A DNA stretch of 64,000 nt from Thiodiazotropha sp040506195 (GTDB lineage: Bacteria; Pseudomonadota; Gammaproteobacteria; Chromatiales; Chromatiaceae), in assembly GCA_040506195.1 (NCBI GenBank), contig JBEVXH010000009.1, positions 62,001 to 126,000 of the forward strand, read 5' to 3'. Both the position numbers and the translations under genes were made by a program. Positions within the stretch are counted from its first letter, which is position 1; each line of letters opens with the position of its first letter. Under the pieces are notes generated by a model. It saw only the letters and a program-made list of their open reading frames with translations. It was not told where the DNA came from and did not search any database. Shown one piece after another: positions 1 to 9,028 of this stretch.

Positions 1-2623
1 GATATACCCGCGCCTCTGAAGTGATCAGGACAAACCGCAGCTCATCCTCCAGCTTATCCAGAATTGTCTTCAGCTCATCACTGCAATAGATGTCGACCTC
101 GGCATCCAGTGAGGAGTTACCTGCGGCGCGGAACGCCTCCATCGCTTTGCCGACGCTCTCTCTTGCCGCGACAACCCGCCGCCAAAATTCACGATCGAGA
201 CGATCATCGGCATCGAGCGGAAAGAGATCTTCATACCACTGCTCCAGAAACACGCTCTCACTGCGCTTTCCCGGCATGGACTGCCAGATCTCGTCTGCGG
301 TAAAACTCAGGATAGGCGCCAGCCAGCGTACCATCGCCTCGATGATATGGTACATGGCCGTCTGACAGGAGCGGCGCGGCAGGCTGTCCGCCTGGGTGGT
401 GTACTGCCGGTCCTTGATGATATCAAGATAGAATCCGCCCAGCTCATTGACGCAGAAGTTGTGGATCTTCTGGTAGATGAGGTGAAACTGATAGTTGGCG
501 TAAGCGGCCACAATCTCCTGCTGCAGTTGCAGCGTACGATCCACCACCCAGCGGTCGAGTTCGATCATCTGCTCCGCTGCAACCTTGTTCTGAGCAGGAT
601 CGAAACCGTTGAGGTTGGATAACAGAAACCGCGCCGTGTTGCGGATACGCCGGTAGGCATCCGCGGTGCGTTTGAGGATCTCATCCGAGACACTCATTTC
701 GTTGCGGTAGTCGGTTGCCGCCACCCAAAGACGAATGATGTCGGCACCCAGCGTCTTGAGCACCTTTTGCGGCGCCACCACATTGCCCAGGGACTTGGAC
801 ATCTTGCGCCCCTCGGCATCCACGGTAAAACCATGGGTCAGCACTTCTTTATAGGGTGCGCAATCATTCATGGCCACCGAACTCATGAGCGAGGATTGAA
901 ACCAACCACGGTGCTGGTCGGAACCTTCAAGATAGAGATCGGCGGGAAAGTGCAGTCCCTCCCGTGCATCCAGTACACAGTGATGCGATACACCGGAATC
1001 GAACCAGACGTCGAGGGTATCGGTGACCTTTTCATAGGCCTCTGCCCGATCACCCAACAGGGTCTCGGGGGAGAGTTCGAACCACGCCTCGAATCCCTCT
1101 TCATCAACCAATTTCGCGACCTGTTCGATCAACTCCGGGGTCTGCGGATGGAGTTCGCCATCCTGTTTGTTGATGAACAGCGTGATGGGAACCCCCCAGG
1201 TCCGCTGCCGGGAGATACACCAGTCGGGACGATTCTCCACCATGCCCTTTATCCGTGCATGCCCCCAGTCCGGCATCCATGTCACTTTGTCAATTTCGCG
1301 CAGGGCGGCCTGGCGCAGGCCATTCTGATCCATACCGATGAACCATTGCGGTGTGGCGCGGAAGATAATCGGCGTCTTGTGCCGCCAGCAGTGGGGATAG
1401 CTGTGGCGCAGCCGCTCCTCGTGCATCAGGGCGCCGCGCTGTTTCAGGACATCGATCACCTTCTCGTTGGCCGCCAGGACATGTTCACCGGCAAACAACT
1501 GCGTACCCTCCACGAAGCAGCCATTGCCCCCCACCGGGTTGTCCACCGGTAGATCGTAGCGAACGCCCACCATATAGTCTTCCAGGCCGTGGCCGGGTGC
1601 GGTATGTACCGCACCCGTACCGGCCTCAAGGGTGACATGCTCACCCAGTATCACCGGTACCTGCCGATCGTAGAAGGGGTGCTGCAGCTTCAAACCCTCG
1701 AATGCTTCACCCTTGGCATAACCCACCACCCGATAGTGCTCCACGCCATACCTATCCATGACATCCTTGAGCATCGCCTCGGCAATCACCATCCGTTCCT
1801 TACCGTGCCTGCCCTGGAATTCCACCAAGGCGTATTCGAGGGACGGATTCAACGCCACTGCCTGGTTGGCTGGCAGGGTCCAGGGTGTGGTGGTCCAGAT
1901 CACCATCGAGACCGGCCCCTCGCCGCACCCCTCGGGATTGTGGTGACAACGGGAGACCAGGTCAGTTTCATCGATGACGTAGAAGCGCACATCGATAGCG
2001 AAAGAGTCCTTATCCTGATACTCCACCTCGGCCTCGGCCAGCGCGGAACCACAATCGGTGCACCAGTGAACCGGCTTATAGCCCTTCTGTACATGGTTGT
2101 TGGCGACGATCCTGCCGAGGGAACGGATGATGTCGGCCTCGAATTTATGATCCATGGTCAGATAGGGATTGTCCCAGTCACCCAACACCCCGAGACGTTT
2201 GAAATCCTCCCGCTGCCCCTCTACCTGCTTGGCGGCATACTCACGACACGCCTTACGGAATTGCCCTGTGGTCACCTTCTTGCCAGGTTTGCCGATCTTC
2301 TTCTCCACCTGCAATTCAATCGGCAATCCATGACAGTCCCAACCCGGTACATAGGGAGCATCGTAACCGTCCAGGGTACGGCTTTTTACAATCACATCCT
2401 TGAGAATCTTGTTGACTGCGTGGCCGATATGGATCTCTCCGTTGGCATAGGGCGGTCCATCGTGAAGGATAAAACCGGGTCGGCCGGCGCTGACTTCGCG
2501 AATCCGATTATAGAGTTCTTTCTGCTGCCACTTTTTCAGCATTTCCGGCTCACGTTGAGCCAGATTGCCTCGCATCGGGAAATCGGTTTTTGGGAGATTG
2601 AGGGTTTGCTTGTAATCGCTCAC
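1..2623 (-). CDS. ileS: Isoleucine--tRNA ligase, 3' end cut by window
   Basis: Charges tRNA-Ile with isoleucine in the cytoplasm. About 874 codons are visible of a family length near 940; the zinc-binding C-terminus lies outside the window. The reading frame runs from a GTG at 2623 (VSDYKQTLNLPKTDFPMRG). The class I signatures are present: PPYANGEIHIGH near the N-terminus and GRKMSKSLGN in the second half, with the editing-domain region (TTTPWTLPANQA) between them. No ATG occurs in frame upstream before a stop, so GTG is chosen. It follows murJ and ribF in the usual gammaproteobacterial order, but is separated from ribF by 377 bp instead of abutting it. Identity is secure; only the exact start is slightly uncertain. 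Confidence 0.96.
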   Translation of the reverse strand, partial: MSDYKQTLNLPKTDFPMRGNLAQREPEMLKKWQQKELYNRIREVSAGRPGFILHDGPPYANGEIHIGHAVNKILKDVIVKSRTLDGYDAPYVPGWDCHGLPIELQVEKKIGKPGKKVTTGQFRKACREYAAKQVEGQREDFKRLGVLGDWDNPYLTMDHKFEADIIRSLGRIVANNHVQKGYKPVHWCTDCGSALAEAEVEYQDKDSFAIDVRFYVIDETDLVSRCHHNPEGCGEGPVSMVIWTTTPWTLPANQAVALNPSLEYALVEFQGRHGKERMVIAEAMLKDVMDRYGVEHYRVVGYAKGEAFEGLKLQHPFYDRQVPVILGEHVTLEAGTGAVHTAPGHGLEDYMVGVRYDLPVDNPVGGNGCFVEGTQLFAGEHVLAANEKVIDVLKQRGALMHEERLRHSYPHCWRHKTPIIFRATPQWFIGMDQNGLRQAALREIDKVTWMPDWGHARIKGMVENRPDWCISRQRTWGVPITLFINKQDGELHPQTPELIEQVAKLVDEEGFEAWFELSPETLLGDRAEAYEKVTDTLDVWFDSGVSHHCVLDAREGLHFPADLYLEGSDQHRGWFQSSLMSSVAMNDCAPYKEVLTHGFTVDAEGRKMSKSLGNVVAPQKVLKTLGADIIRLWVAATDYRNEMSVSDEILKRTADAYRRIRNTARFLLSNLNGFDPAQNKVAAEQMIELDRWVVDRTLQLQQEIVAAYANYQFHLIYQKIHNFCVNELGGFYLDIIKDRQYTTQADSLPRRSCQTAMYHIIEAMVRWLAPILSFTADEIWQSMPGKRSESVFLEQWYEDLFPLDADDRLDREFWRRVVAARESVGKAMEAFRAAGNSSLDAEVDIYCSDELKTILDKLEDELRFVLITSEARVY

Positions 2624-3000
2624 TGCCGGCTGCCTGTTGTGGGTGCGAAAAAATAGCGTATTGAAACTCAAAATCGCGCTTGGCGCAAAATTTCCCGGTT
2701 CAACTACAACTGTTTCTGTCCGGTAAGCACTTCAACCTTTGCAGGCTCCAGGTGTTGTCTTTCATAATAGCGGCAGGTAAACCGCGTAAGGCCAGTCAAC
2801 ACAGGAATGTGCTGTCGGGACGTTGAAGAAAGAGAAGCATCTGGCACCGGCTGTCGAAGTGACACACGCTGAAGATATGCTTGGGTGTTAGTTTACAGTA
2901 GAAACGGATGAAATCGTCACTGAAAACAGCCGATTCATGCCAAAACAACCAAATGCCCATCACAGTTGCAGGCGTCCACCGTGTTAACCACCGGTACCGT
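2624..3000. other. Intergenic spacer between ribF and ileS
   Basis: No convincing gene is seen. A 100-codon minus-strand frame at 2796-3098 runs into ribF in another frame and has no recognisable domain or codon pattern. ribF and ileS are usually nearly contiguous in gammaproteobacteria, so this spacer is longer than normal and may carry a separate ileS promoter. Confidence 0.5.
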
Positions 3001-3942
3001 TCAGGGATTGTCGGCCACAGCCAATATCTCTCTAGCCCGTTCTGCATCCCGCCATATCTGCTGCCGTAGCAACTCGAAGGATTCAAATCGTTGTTCATCC
3101 CTCAGTTTTTGCACAAACTCCACGCTGACGTGTTCGCCATAGACATCCTGAGTGAAATCGAACAGATGTACTTCCAACAGATAGCGGTTATCCCCTTCCA
3201 CCATGGGTCGATTGCCGATATTGGCCACACCAGGCAGACCCTTGTCGCCCAGCCCCTCGACTTTAACCGCATAGACTCCATGCAACGGACTCACCAGGCG
3301 ATGCATGTTGATATTCATTGTGGGAAAACCGATTGTGCGCCCCCGCTTATTTCCATGCGCCACCCGCCCGCATAGACGGTAGGATCTACCCAGGCACTGG
3401 GCGGCACCTTTCAGGTCGCCGAGGGTGAGAAGTTCTCTGATCCGGGTACTGCTGACACGATCCGCATCCACTTTATAGGTGTTCATATTCTCAACTTCGA
3501 ATCCATGCTCCTTCCCCATGTTCCGTAATAGATCGAAATCCCCCTCACGGCCCCGACCAAAACGAAAATCGTCACCGACCGAGAGAAAACGCGTCCCCAA
3601 TCCCTCCACCAGCAACTCCCTGACAAAGGCCTCAGCCGGCATGGCCGCCAACCGCTTGTTGAACTCCAGCACCACCACACGCTGCACGCCGGTCTCCTGA
3701 ATCGCCTGCAGCTTTTCGCGCATGCGTGTAAGCCTGGCCGGCGCGGAGGCTGCCTGAAAAAACTCACGGGGCTGGGGCTCGAATGTGACGACCGTGGTGG
3801 GCAGATCCAGTTCCGCTCCCATTTCCATAAGGTGGCGGAAGACCGATTGATGGCCCAGGTGAACACCATCGAAATTACCGATAGTGGCCACACAGCCATG
3901 ATGATCAGGTTTTAGATTGTGAAGTCCACGAACTATTTGCAT
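3001..3942 (-). CDS. ribF: Bifunctional riboflavin kinase / FAD synthetase
   Basis: Phosphorylates riboflavin to FMN and adenylylates FMN to FAD in the cytoplasm. The 313-aa length is typical. The N-terminal FAD synthetase domain (about residues 15-185) carries the nucleotidyl-transferase motif GNFDGVHLGH and the later SSTRIRELL motif. The C-terminal riboflavin kinase domain (about 190-305) carries GRTIGFPTMNIN and GVYAVKV. The ATG start gives the expected family N-terminus (MQIVRGLHNL). It lies upstream of ileS on the same strand. No FMN riboswitch-like structure is evident upstream. Confidence 0.96.
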   Translation of the reverse strand: MQIVRGLHNLKPDHHGCVATIGNFDGVHLGHQSVFRHLMEMGAELDLPTTVVTFEPQPREFFQAASAPARLTRMREKLQAIQETGVQRVVVLEFNKRLAAMPAEAFVRELLVEGLGTRFLSVGDDFRFGRGREGDFDLLRNMGKEHGFEVENMNTYKVDADRVSSTRIRELLTLGDLKGAAQCLGRSYRLCGRVAHGNKRGRTIGFPTMNINMHRLVSPLHGVYAVKVEGLGDKGLPGVANIGNRPMVEGDNRYLLEVHLFDFTQDVYGEHVSVEFVQKLRDEQRFESFELLRQQIWRDAERAREILAVADNP

Positions 3943-4050
3943 TGATTAACCGCCCAAACTCGAGCGGTCAATTATAGGGCCTGTAGAGAAATTGGGCATC
4001 CCCGATCGGAAAAATGCTCATGCCGCATATCGCGGGTGTAATTACAGCTG

Positions 4051-4418
4051 CTAAAAAACGCCTGCCAGGACAACTAATTGCCCTGACAGACTAAACGCAC
4101 CCATACATCTGCTCTCAGGTGTCTGATCGACACGCTTCTCGGCATAGCGATCATGATTGAACACCATGTCTCCACCTGGTGCGCCCTGATGACAAGCGAT
4201 ACAGCCCTTTACCGGTCGATTCTGCTGCGCTCATACCTGTCCGGATATCGTGGCAGGATCAAAGTCAGGGTGCTGCCGTCGAAAAGGATGTCCCCATTAT
4301 CCGACACTGCGAGCTGGGGGCGGGAGTGATCACTATTGTGTATCGCACCCAGAACAGGCGATCCCAACAAGCCCAGCGTGATCAGCAATGACAGTAGACG
4401 CACAACTTGCGGGGACAT
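4051..4418 (-). pseudogene. Frameshifted small c-type cytochrome remnant
   Basis: An ATG at 4418 follows a strong GGAGG ribosome-binding site and opens a frame with a clear signal peptide (MSPQVVRLLSLLITLGLLG, then SPVLGA). This frame stops at 4209. Shifting by one base near 4210-4225 gives a second frame that continues without a break as RPVKGCIACHQGAPGGDMVF to a stop at 4051-4053. CIACH (codons at 4203-4189) is a textbook haem c attachment motif, and a downstream CMGAF may be a second, decayed motif. I infer a periplasmic haem protein broken by a one-base frameshift. A sequencing error restoring one frame is an alternative. The exact family is not recognised. Confidence 0.6.
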
Positions 4419-4583
4419 ACTCCCCTCCAACTCGACCGGTAGAGATACCCACTGCACCTCGATACTGATCTATACGCGTGAGAGAGGTCTATAGATTCAA
4501 TTTCTCATCCCGATTTAAACGGTTCCCCGAGTAACTCGTTTGGTTGAAAATTGACAGGTAAGTGGAATAAGCGATATCAAACT

Positions 4584-6095
4584 CTATCGTTTTACACTGC
4601 GGAATTGGCCGGGACGGGCACCAAGGAGGAACAGTGTCAGAAAGTAGACCATGACGGCTGAAGCAATCAGTCCGGCCAGCCACCATACTCTTGAAGTACC
4701 GGAACCCGCCAGCCATTCGCTGATATCCCCCGCTCCCCACCAGATAAAGATCCCCATGGCCAACGAGGCCAACATGGTTCGCAATAGCAATGCCGCCCAA
4801 CCCGCCGTTGGGGAATAGATCCGTCCTTTTATCAGCGCCCGAAAGAGTAGATAGGCGTTCAATCCGGAAGAGATTGTGGTCGCCAATGCCAATCCGGCAT
4901 GGGCCAGGGGGAATACCAGTAAGATATTCAACACCATATTCACGCTCATGGCGATTACACCGATCCGCACCGGTGTCCTGGTATCCTGGCGGCCATAAAA
5001 TCCGGGGGCGAGGACCTTGATCAACATGATCGCCATCAATCCCGGGGCATAGGCCATCAGACTCTTTGTCGCCATCTCTACATCGTGATGATCGAAGGCA
5101 TCGGAAAAGAAGAGTGTGGCCAACATCGGTCCCGCCAGTAGAAACAGACCTACCGCGGCCGGGAGTCCGAACAGGATATTCAGTCGCAAAGCCCAATCAA
5201 GGGTGTGGGAGAAGGCCTGTGGCGAGTTTTCGGCATGCCGTCGTGAAAGCGTGGGCAGAATAACCGTACCCAGGGCCACTCCCAGCACCCCCACAGGAAA
5301 CTCCATCAAACGATCCGAATAGTAGAGCCAAGAGATACTGCCGCTGACGAGAAAGGATGCAATCAGGGTGTCGAGCAACAGGTTTATCTGACTGACAGAG
5401 ACACCGAACAGTGCAGGTATCATCAGACGCATGACACGCACCACACCCGGGTCCTTGAATGCCACTCTGGGTCTCGGAAACAGCTTAACCCGCCAGAGGA
5501 ACGGCAACTGAAACATAAACTGTACGATACCCGCTATCAGCACCCCCCAGGCCAGCGCCACAATCGGCCTCTCCAGCATAGGGGAAAGCCAGATAGCACA
5601 CCCTATCAGGGAGAGGTTCAACAACACCGGCGTAAAGGCCGGCACCCAGAAGCGGTTATAGGTATTGAGAATACTGCCGGCGAAGGCGGTCATGGTTATA
5701 AAGAAGAGATAGGGGAAGGTCAGGGTGAGCATTTCCACAGTCAGCTCATATTTACCCTCGCTCTCATTCCAGAATCCCGGCGCGAATATCATTACCAGGA
5801 TAGGTGCCGCGACCACCCCGACCAGGGATACCAGCAGAACAACCAGCCCCAGTGAGCCCGCCATATGATCGGTGAACGTCTGAAGCTCCAGCCGGTTCCG
5901 CTTGGTCCGGTATTCGGTCAGTATGGGCACGAACGCCACTGAAAAAGAACCTTCCGCAAACAACCTGCGCAGGAAATTGGGGATTTTGAAGGCGACAAAG
6001 AAAGCATCGGTTGCAGCACTGGCGCCGAACCAATGGGCGAACACCAGGTCCCGTACAAACCCGAGTATACGTGACAGCATCGTATGGCTGCCCAC
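4584..6095 (-). CDS. murJ: Lipid II flippase MurJ
   Basis: Moves lipid II across the inner membrane for peptidoglycan synthesis. From the first canonical start (GTG 6095) it gives 503 aa with the repeated hydrophobic segments of the MOP/MVF family and the family signature LSRILGFVRDLVFAHWFGAS at the N-terminus. Homologues usually have about 10-15 more residues before this signature. Here the open frame continues upstream as LASFFRAFTAV from a CTG at 6125, preceded by AAGGA at optimal spacing, with an in-frame TAG just beyond. The real start may therefore be CTG 6125 (513 aa). It is divergent from rpsT, as is common in this lineage. Confidence 0.95.
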   Translation of the reverse strand: MGSHTMLSRILGFVRDLVFAHWFGASAATDAFFVAFKIPNFLRRLFAEGSFSVAFVPILTEYRTKRNRLELQTFTDHMAGSLGLVVLLVSLVGVVAAPILVMIFAPGFWNESEGKYELTVEMLTLTFPYLFFITMTAFAGSILNTYNRFWVPAFTPVLLNLSLIGCAIWLSPMLERPIVALAWGVLIAGIVQFMFQLPFLWRVKLFPRPRVAFKDPGVVRVMRLMIPALFGVSVSQINLLLDTLIASFLVSGSISWLYYSDRLMEFPVGVLGVALGTVILPTLSRRHAENSPQAFSHTLDWALRLNILFGLPAAVGLFLLAGPMLATLFFSDAFDHHDVEMATKSLMAYAPGLMAIMLIKVLAPGFYGRQDTRTPVRIGVIAMSVNMVLNILLVFPLAHAGLALATTISSGLNAYLLFRALIKGRIYSPTAGWAALLLRTMLASLAMGIFIWWGAGDISEWLAGSGTSRVWWLAGLIASAVMVYFLTLFLLGARPGQFRSVKR

Positions 6096-6122
6096 TGCGG
6101 TAAAGGCGCGAAAAAACGAGGC

Positions 6123-6137
6123 CAGGATAGGGTCCTT
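6123..6137 (-). promoter_or_regulatory. Putative ribosome-binding site and CTG start of murJ
   Basis: On the minus strand, AAGGA (6137-6133) is followed after 7 bases by CTG (6125-6123), in frame with murJ. Starting here restores the first half of transmembrane helix 1, which the GTG at 6095 would cut. No Shine-Dalgarno-like sequence precedes that GTG. CTG initiation is rare, so this is inference from spacing and expected homology. Confidence 0.45.
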
Positions 6138-6293
6138 CTAAATTGTGTGAAAGAAACGATTCGCCTATCTGCGGAGCAAATCGGTTCCAACCCCCCGACG
6201 AACACCAGCGCACCTCACCGAGAGGGCAATCCAGATGCCTGAATGCACCCGCAGAGGCGACCATACCAGCAGAACAGAAAAGGATCAAAGATG

Positions 6294-6322
6294 TTGACAC
6301 GGTGGAGAATATTAGGGAGAAT
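6294..6322 (+). promoter_or_regulatory. Sigma70-type promoter for rpsT
   Basis: A perfect -35 box TTGACA (6294-6299) is followed by a 17-base spacer and a GAGAAT -10 box (6317-6322), about 40 bases before the rpsT start codon. Seen by eye; the transcription start is not known. Confidence 0.6.
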
Positions 6323-6363
6323 TCGCCCCCTTTAAAAAGCTAGTTTCATCCCAGGAGAGAACC

Positions 6364-6624
6364 TTGGCCAACTCAGCCCAAGCACGAAAACGCGCCCGCC
6401 AGGCCGACAAAAGGCGTAGCCGGAACCAGGCTCAGCGCAGCGAAATGCGTACCCATATCAAGCGGGTACTCAAACAGATCGCAGCGGGATCCAAAGAGGG
6501 CGCCGAAGAGGCCTACAAACAGGCTGTACCAGCGATCGACAGCGCTGTCAGCAAAGGTCTGGTCCACAAAAACAAGGCAGCACGCCACAAAAGCCGCCTG
6601 AATGTCCAGATCAAGGCCATGTGA
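6364..6624 (+). CDS. rpsT: 30S ribosomal protein S20
   Basis: Primary 16S rRNA-binding protein of the small ribosomal subunit. The 86-aa product, very rich in Arg, Lys and Ala, matches the S20 family throughout (ANSAQARKRARQADKRR at the N-terminus, NKAARHKSRLN near the C-terminus). Translation starts at TTG 6364 behind AGGAGA. A rare start codon is known for rpsT in Escherichia coli, where it contributes to autoregulation, so this is probably not accidental. The gene stands alone, divergent from murJ, and ends in a strong terminator. Confidence 0.97.
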   Translation: MANSAQARKRARQADKRRSRNQAQRSEMRTHIKRVLKQIAAGSKEGAEEAYKQAVPAIDSAVSKGLVHKNKAARHKSRLNVQIKAM

Positions 6625-6640
6625 ACAATCACTGATTCAG

Positions 6641-6670
6641 AAAAAAACCGGCCACTGGCCGGTTTTTTTT
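6641..6670. terminator. Bidirectional intrinsic terminator
   Basis: A hairpin ACCGGCC-ACT-GGCCGGT is flanked by seven A on the left and eight T on the right. It can stop rpsT transcription on the plus strand and the CAP-domain gene on the minus strand. Confidence 0.9.
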
Positions 6671-6708
6671 ACCTGGTATATCGGCTCCCGCCGGATGCGG
6701 ATCGATTG

Positions 6709-7560
6709 CTACTCTACCCCTCTATGCCGATCCAGCAACAACAAGCCAATTACACCGCAACTCAACAACCAGAACGCGCCAGGCAGAGGTACGGGCGCCA
6801 CGAAGTCATCGCCAGTGAAGTCCTGGGTCCAGTAGGCGTGTAGCGGAAAGGGTATCTCACCGTGATCCCCCAAGATAGGGGTTGTATCACCCGGCTCCCA
6901 GAAATAGCCGACCCCGATCTCGTCAAACAGGACGCTGAGTATGTTCTCCCGATGGCCGTGGCTGCCCATCCAGCCACCGTCTCTCTGATTATTGGTGGTT
7001 TGCCTCACAAAGTTATGCCAGGCATTCCACCCATCACCTGAGACTCCCATGCCCACATCGTCCCAACTGACCCAACTCTCCTGTGAGTTGGCAAAAAAGA
7101 ATGCGTTCAGTTCATCCAGCTCGGCTGTGCCGTACATGACACTCCGCGCGGCATCCAACGGTTGCATCTCATCGGCGGGCGGGGAGGTGCGTCCATGTCC
7201 CCCAGCGATATTCTCACCACCGTATGTCCAGCCGGTATGGCCGGCCTCCCTGATACGATCGACAAAGGTGGTACCGTTGCTGCCTGCCATTGTTGTATGG
7301 CTAAAGAAATTATTGTCGGCCATTGACTGTGAGTGGCCCAGTGCCGAAGCATGGAGTTGCTCATTCTGAATCAGGTGAGGCAGATTATTGATCGATCGCT
7401 GCTGGTTGACCAGGTCAAATACTGCCACCTCCCGAGGTGACCAAACCGCAGCAAAGGAGCCGGTCGGCGTGACGAGCCCTGTAATTAAGGACAAGCCTAA
7501 ACAGAGTATACGCCAACTTGATTTACGACTATCACACAATCCATAAATACAGTGTTCCAT
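6709..7560 (-). CDS. Secreted CAP/SCP-domain protein with PEP-CTERM-like tail
   Basis: A 283-aa exported protein. After a hydrophobic leader (about residues 16-38) comes a CAP (SCP/PR-1, YkwD-like) domain at roughly 45-240, with the characteristic ALGHSQSMADNNFFSH, GENIAGG and GHRENIL motifs. The C-terminus is VPLPGAFWLL, a hydrophobic helix, then DRHRG. This matches the VPLPAxxWL variant of the PEP-CTERM exosortase sorting signal. I infer cell-surface anchoring or release after exosortase cleavage; no exosortase gene is in the window. The molecular role of bacterial CAP proteins is mostly unknown. It stands alone between rpsT and proB. Confidence 0.85.
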   Translation of the reverse strand: MEHCIYGLCDSRKSSWRILCLGLSLITGLVTPTGSFAAVWSPREVAVFDLVNQQRSINNLPHLIQNEQLHASALGHSQSMADNNFFSHTTMAGSNGTTFVDRIREAGHTGWTYGGENIAGGHGRTSPPADEMQPLDAARSVMYGTAELDELNAFFFANSQESWVSWDDVGMGVSGDGWNAWHNFVRQTTNNQRDGGWMGSHGHRENILSVLFDEIGVGYFWEPGDTTPILGDHGEIPFPLHAYWTQDFTGDDFVAPVPLPGAFWLLSCGVIGLLLLDRHRGVE

Positions 7561-7861
7561 CTATCCCGCTCCTTGAGATCGTGTATATGGGATCCCTACT
7601 TATTGATAAACCATCATCATGCTGATTTCAGCACTCATATTGTGAGCACTCTCATGGCGCCGGTAAAACTCAATTCCGTGATCACGCACACACTTCAATT
7701 CTTTGTAACCAAAGCCTTGAACCGGCTCTTGAGATAGTGGTGATTCAGGTAAGTCTCTTTATTTCGAATGGATATACAGAAGAGATTGGTATCACCGCAT
7801 TGGCGGTGTCGATTCAAACGTTGTTCAGCGTTCAATTCCATTGAAACGATTCATGTTCGTC
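7561..7861. other. Intergenic region between proB and the CAP gene
   Basis: No gene supported; only short frames without recognisable features. It should hold the minus-strand promoter of the CAP gene and the end of the proB transcript. A small hairpin (CACCGC/GCGGTG near 7793-7808) lacks a T-run and is not called as a terminator. Confidence 0.4.
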
Positions 7862-8986
7862 TCACAGCAAGACGAGATTATCCCGATGGATGAGCTCATC
7901 TTCATCCACATAGCCGAGCAGTTCCTCAATCCGATGACTGGGCTTACCCATGATCCGCAAGGTCTCCTGGGCATTGTAATTAACCAGGCCACGGGCTATC
8001 TCGCTACCGGTCCGATCGAGACAGACCACCACTTCACCGCGGGAAAAATCTCCATTCACGCTACACACGCCGACGGCCAACAGACTACTTCCTTGCTCAC
8101 GCAGTACACGTACCGCGCCATCATCCAGGACAAGACTACCGCGCGGCTGTAGCTGACCCGCCAACCACCGTTTTCTTGCCGCCTGTGGCTCCTGCACCGG
8201 TACCAGCAGGGTACCCACCGTTTCGCCCCGACTGATCGCCTCCACAACCCTGTTGCGCAATCCAGAAGCGATCACTGTCCCGGTGCCTGAACGGGCCGCC
8301 AGTCTGGCGGCCCGCACTTTGGTAACCATACCGCCAAGCCCGAGTCCACCGACACTCCCTCCTGCCACAGCATCGAGTTGAGGATTATCGACCCGGGTTT
8401 CATGAATCAGACTGGCTGAAGGATTAAAGCGAGGATCCGCATCAAACAGACCCTCCTGATCGGTCAGTAAAACCAATAGATCGGCCTCGATCAGGTTCGC
8501 CACCAGGGCGGCCAGGGTGTCATTATCCCCAAAACGGAGTTCATCGGTGGTCACGGTGTCGTTTTCATTCACCACCGGTACTACGCCCAACTCGAGCAGG
8601 GTGCGCAGTGTCGAGCGGGCATTCAGGTAACGGGAACGATCATCGAGATCGTTACGGGTCAGGAGGATTTGTGCCGTATGTAGTCCATACTTTTGAAAAC
8701 AGGCCTCCCAGGCATGCACCAGACCCATCTGGCCGATCGCCGCAGCCGCCTGCAGCTCATTCAAATTATGTGGACGGTTACTCCAGCCCATACGACTCAT
8801 ACCTTCCGCAACGGCACCCGATGAGACCAGTAGAATCTCATGCCCGGCATGCCGCAGGGCCGCCATCTGCTCGACCCAGCCGGAGAGCACGCCGTGGGAG
8901 AGCCCTTTACCGTCAGCGGTAAGCAGCGCACTGCCGATCTTTATCACCCAGCGCTTGGAAGTCGCGATCTTTTCCCGGGAAATCAT
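7862..8986 (-). CDS. proB: Glutamate 5-kinase
   Basis: Catalyses ATP-dependent phosphorylation of glutamate, the first step of proline synthesis. At 374 aa it has both standard parts: the amino-acid kinase domain (about residues 10-260; KIGSALLTADGKG, VSSGAVAEGM, NENDTV, FGDNDTLAALVA) and a C-terminal PUA domain (about 280-365). It is last in the rplU-rpmA-obgE-proB block, 42 bp after obgE, and likely cotranscribed with it. Confidence 0.97.
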   Translation of the reverse strand: MISREKIATSKRWVIKIGSALLTADGKGLSHGVLSGWVEQMAALRHAGHEILLVSSGAVAEGMSRMGWSNRPHNLNELQAAAAIGQMGLVHAWEACFQKYGLHTAQILLTRNDLDDRSRYLNARSTLRTLLELGVVPVVNENDTVTTDELRFGDNDTLAALVANLIEADLLVLLTDQEGLFDADPRFNPSASLIHETRVDNPQLDAVAGGSVGGLGLGGMVTKVRAARLAARSGTGTVIASGLRNRVVEAISRGETVGTLLVPVQEPQAARKRWLAGQLQPRGSLVLDDGAVRVLREQGSSLLAVGVCSVNGDFSRGEVVVCLDRTGSEIARGLVNYNAQETLRIMGKPSHRIEELLGYVDEDELIHRDNLVLL

Positions 8987-9028
8987 CTATCTGTCACCGT
9001 TATATTTTTGGGATCCGCTCTCAACCCT

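Noticed and set aside
767..2656. Long plus-strand open frames (261 and 355 codons) opposite ileS
   Set aside because: They are exactly antisense to a clear ileS reading frame and show no recognisable domain; the strand choice is settled by the HIGH and KMSKS motifs on the minus strand.
2796..3098. Minus-strand 100-codon frame between ribF and ileS
   Set aside because: It overlaps the ribF C-terminus in another frame, lacks a plausible start site and has no family pattern.
3943..4050. Possible FMN riboswitch upstream of ribF
   Set aside because: The conserved RFN-element blocks are not visible, and ribF in gammaproteobacteria is normally not controlled by one.
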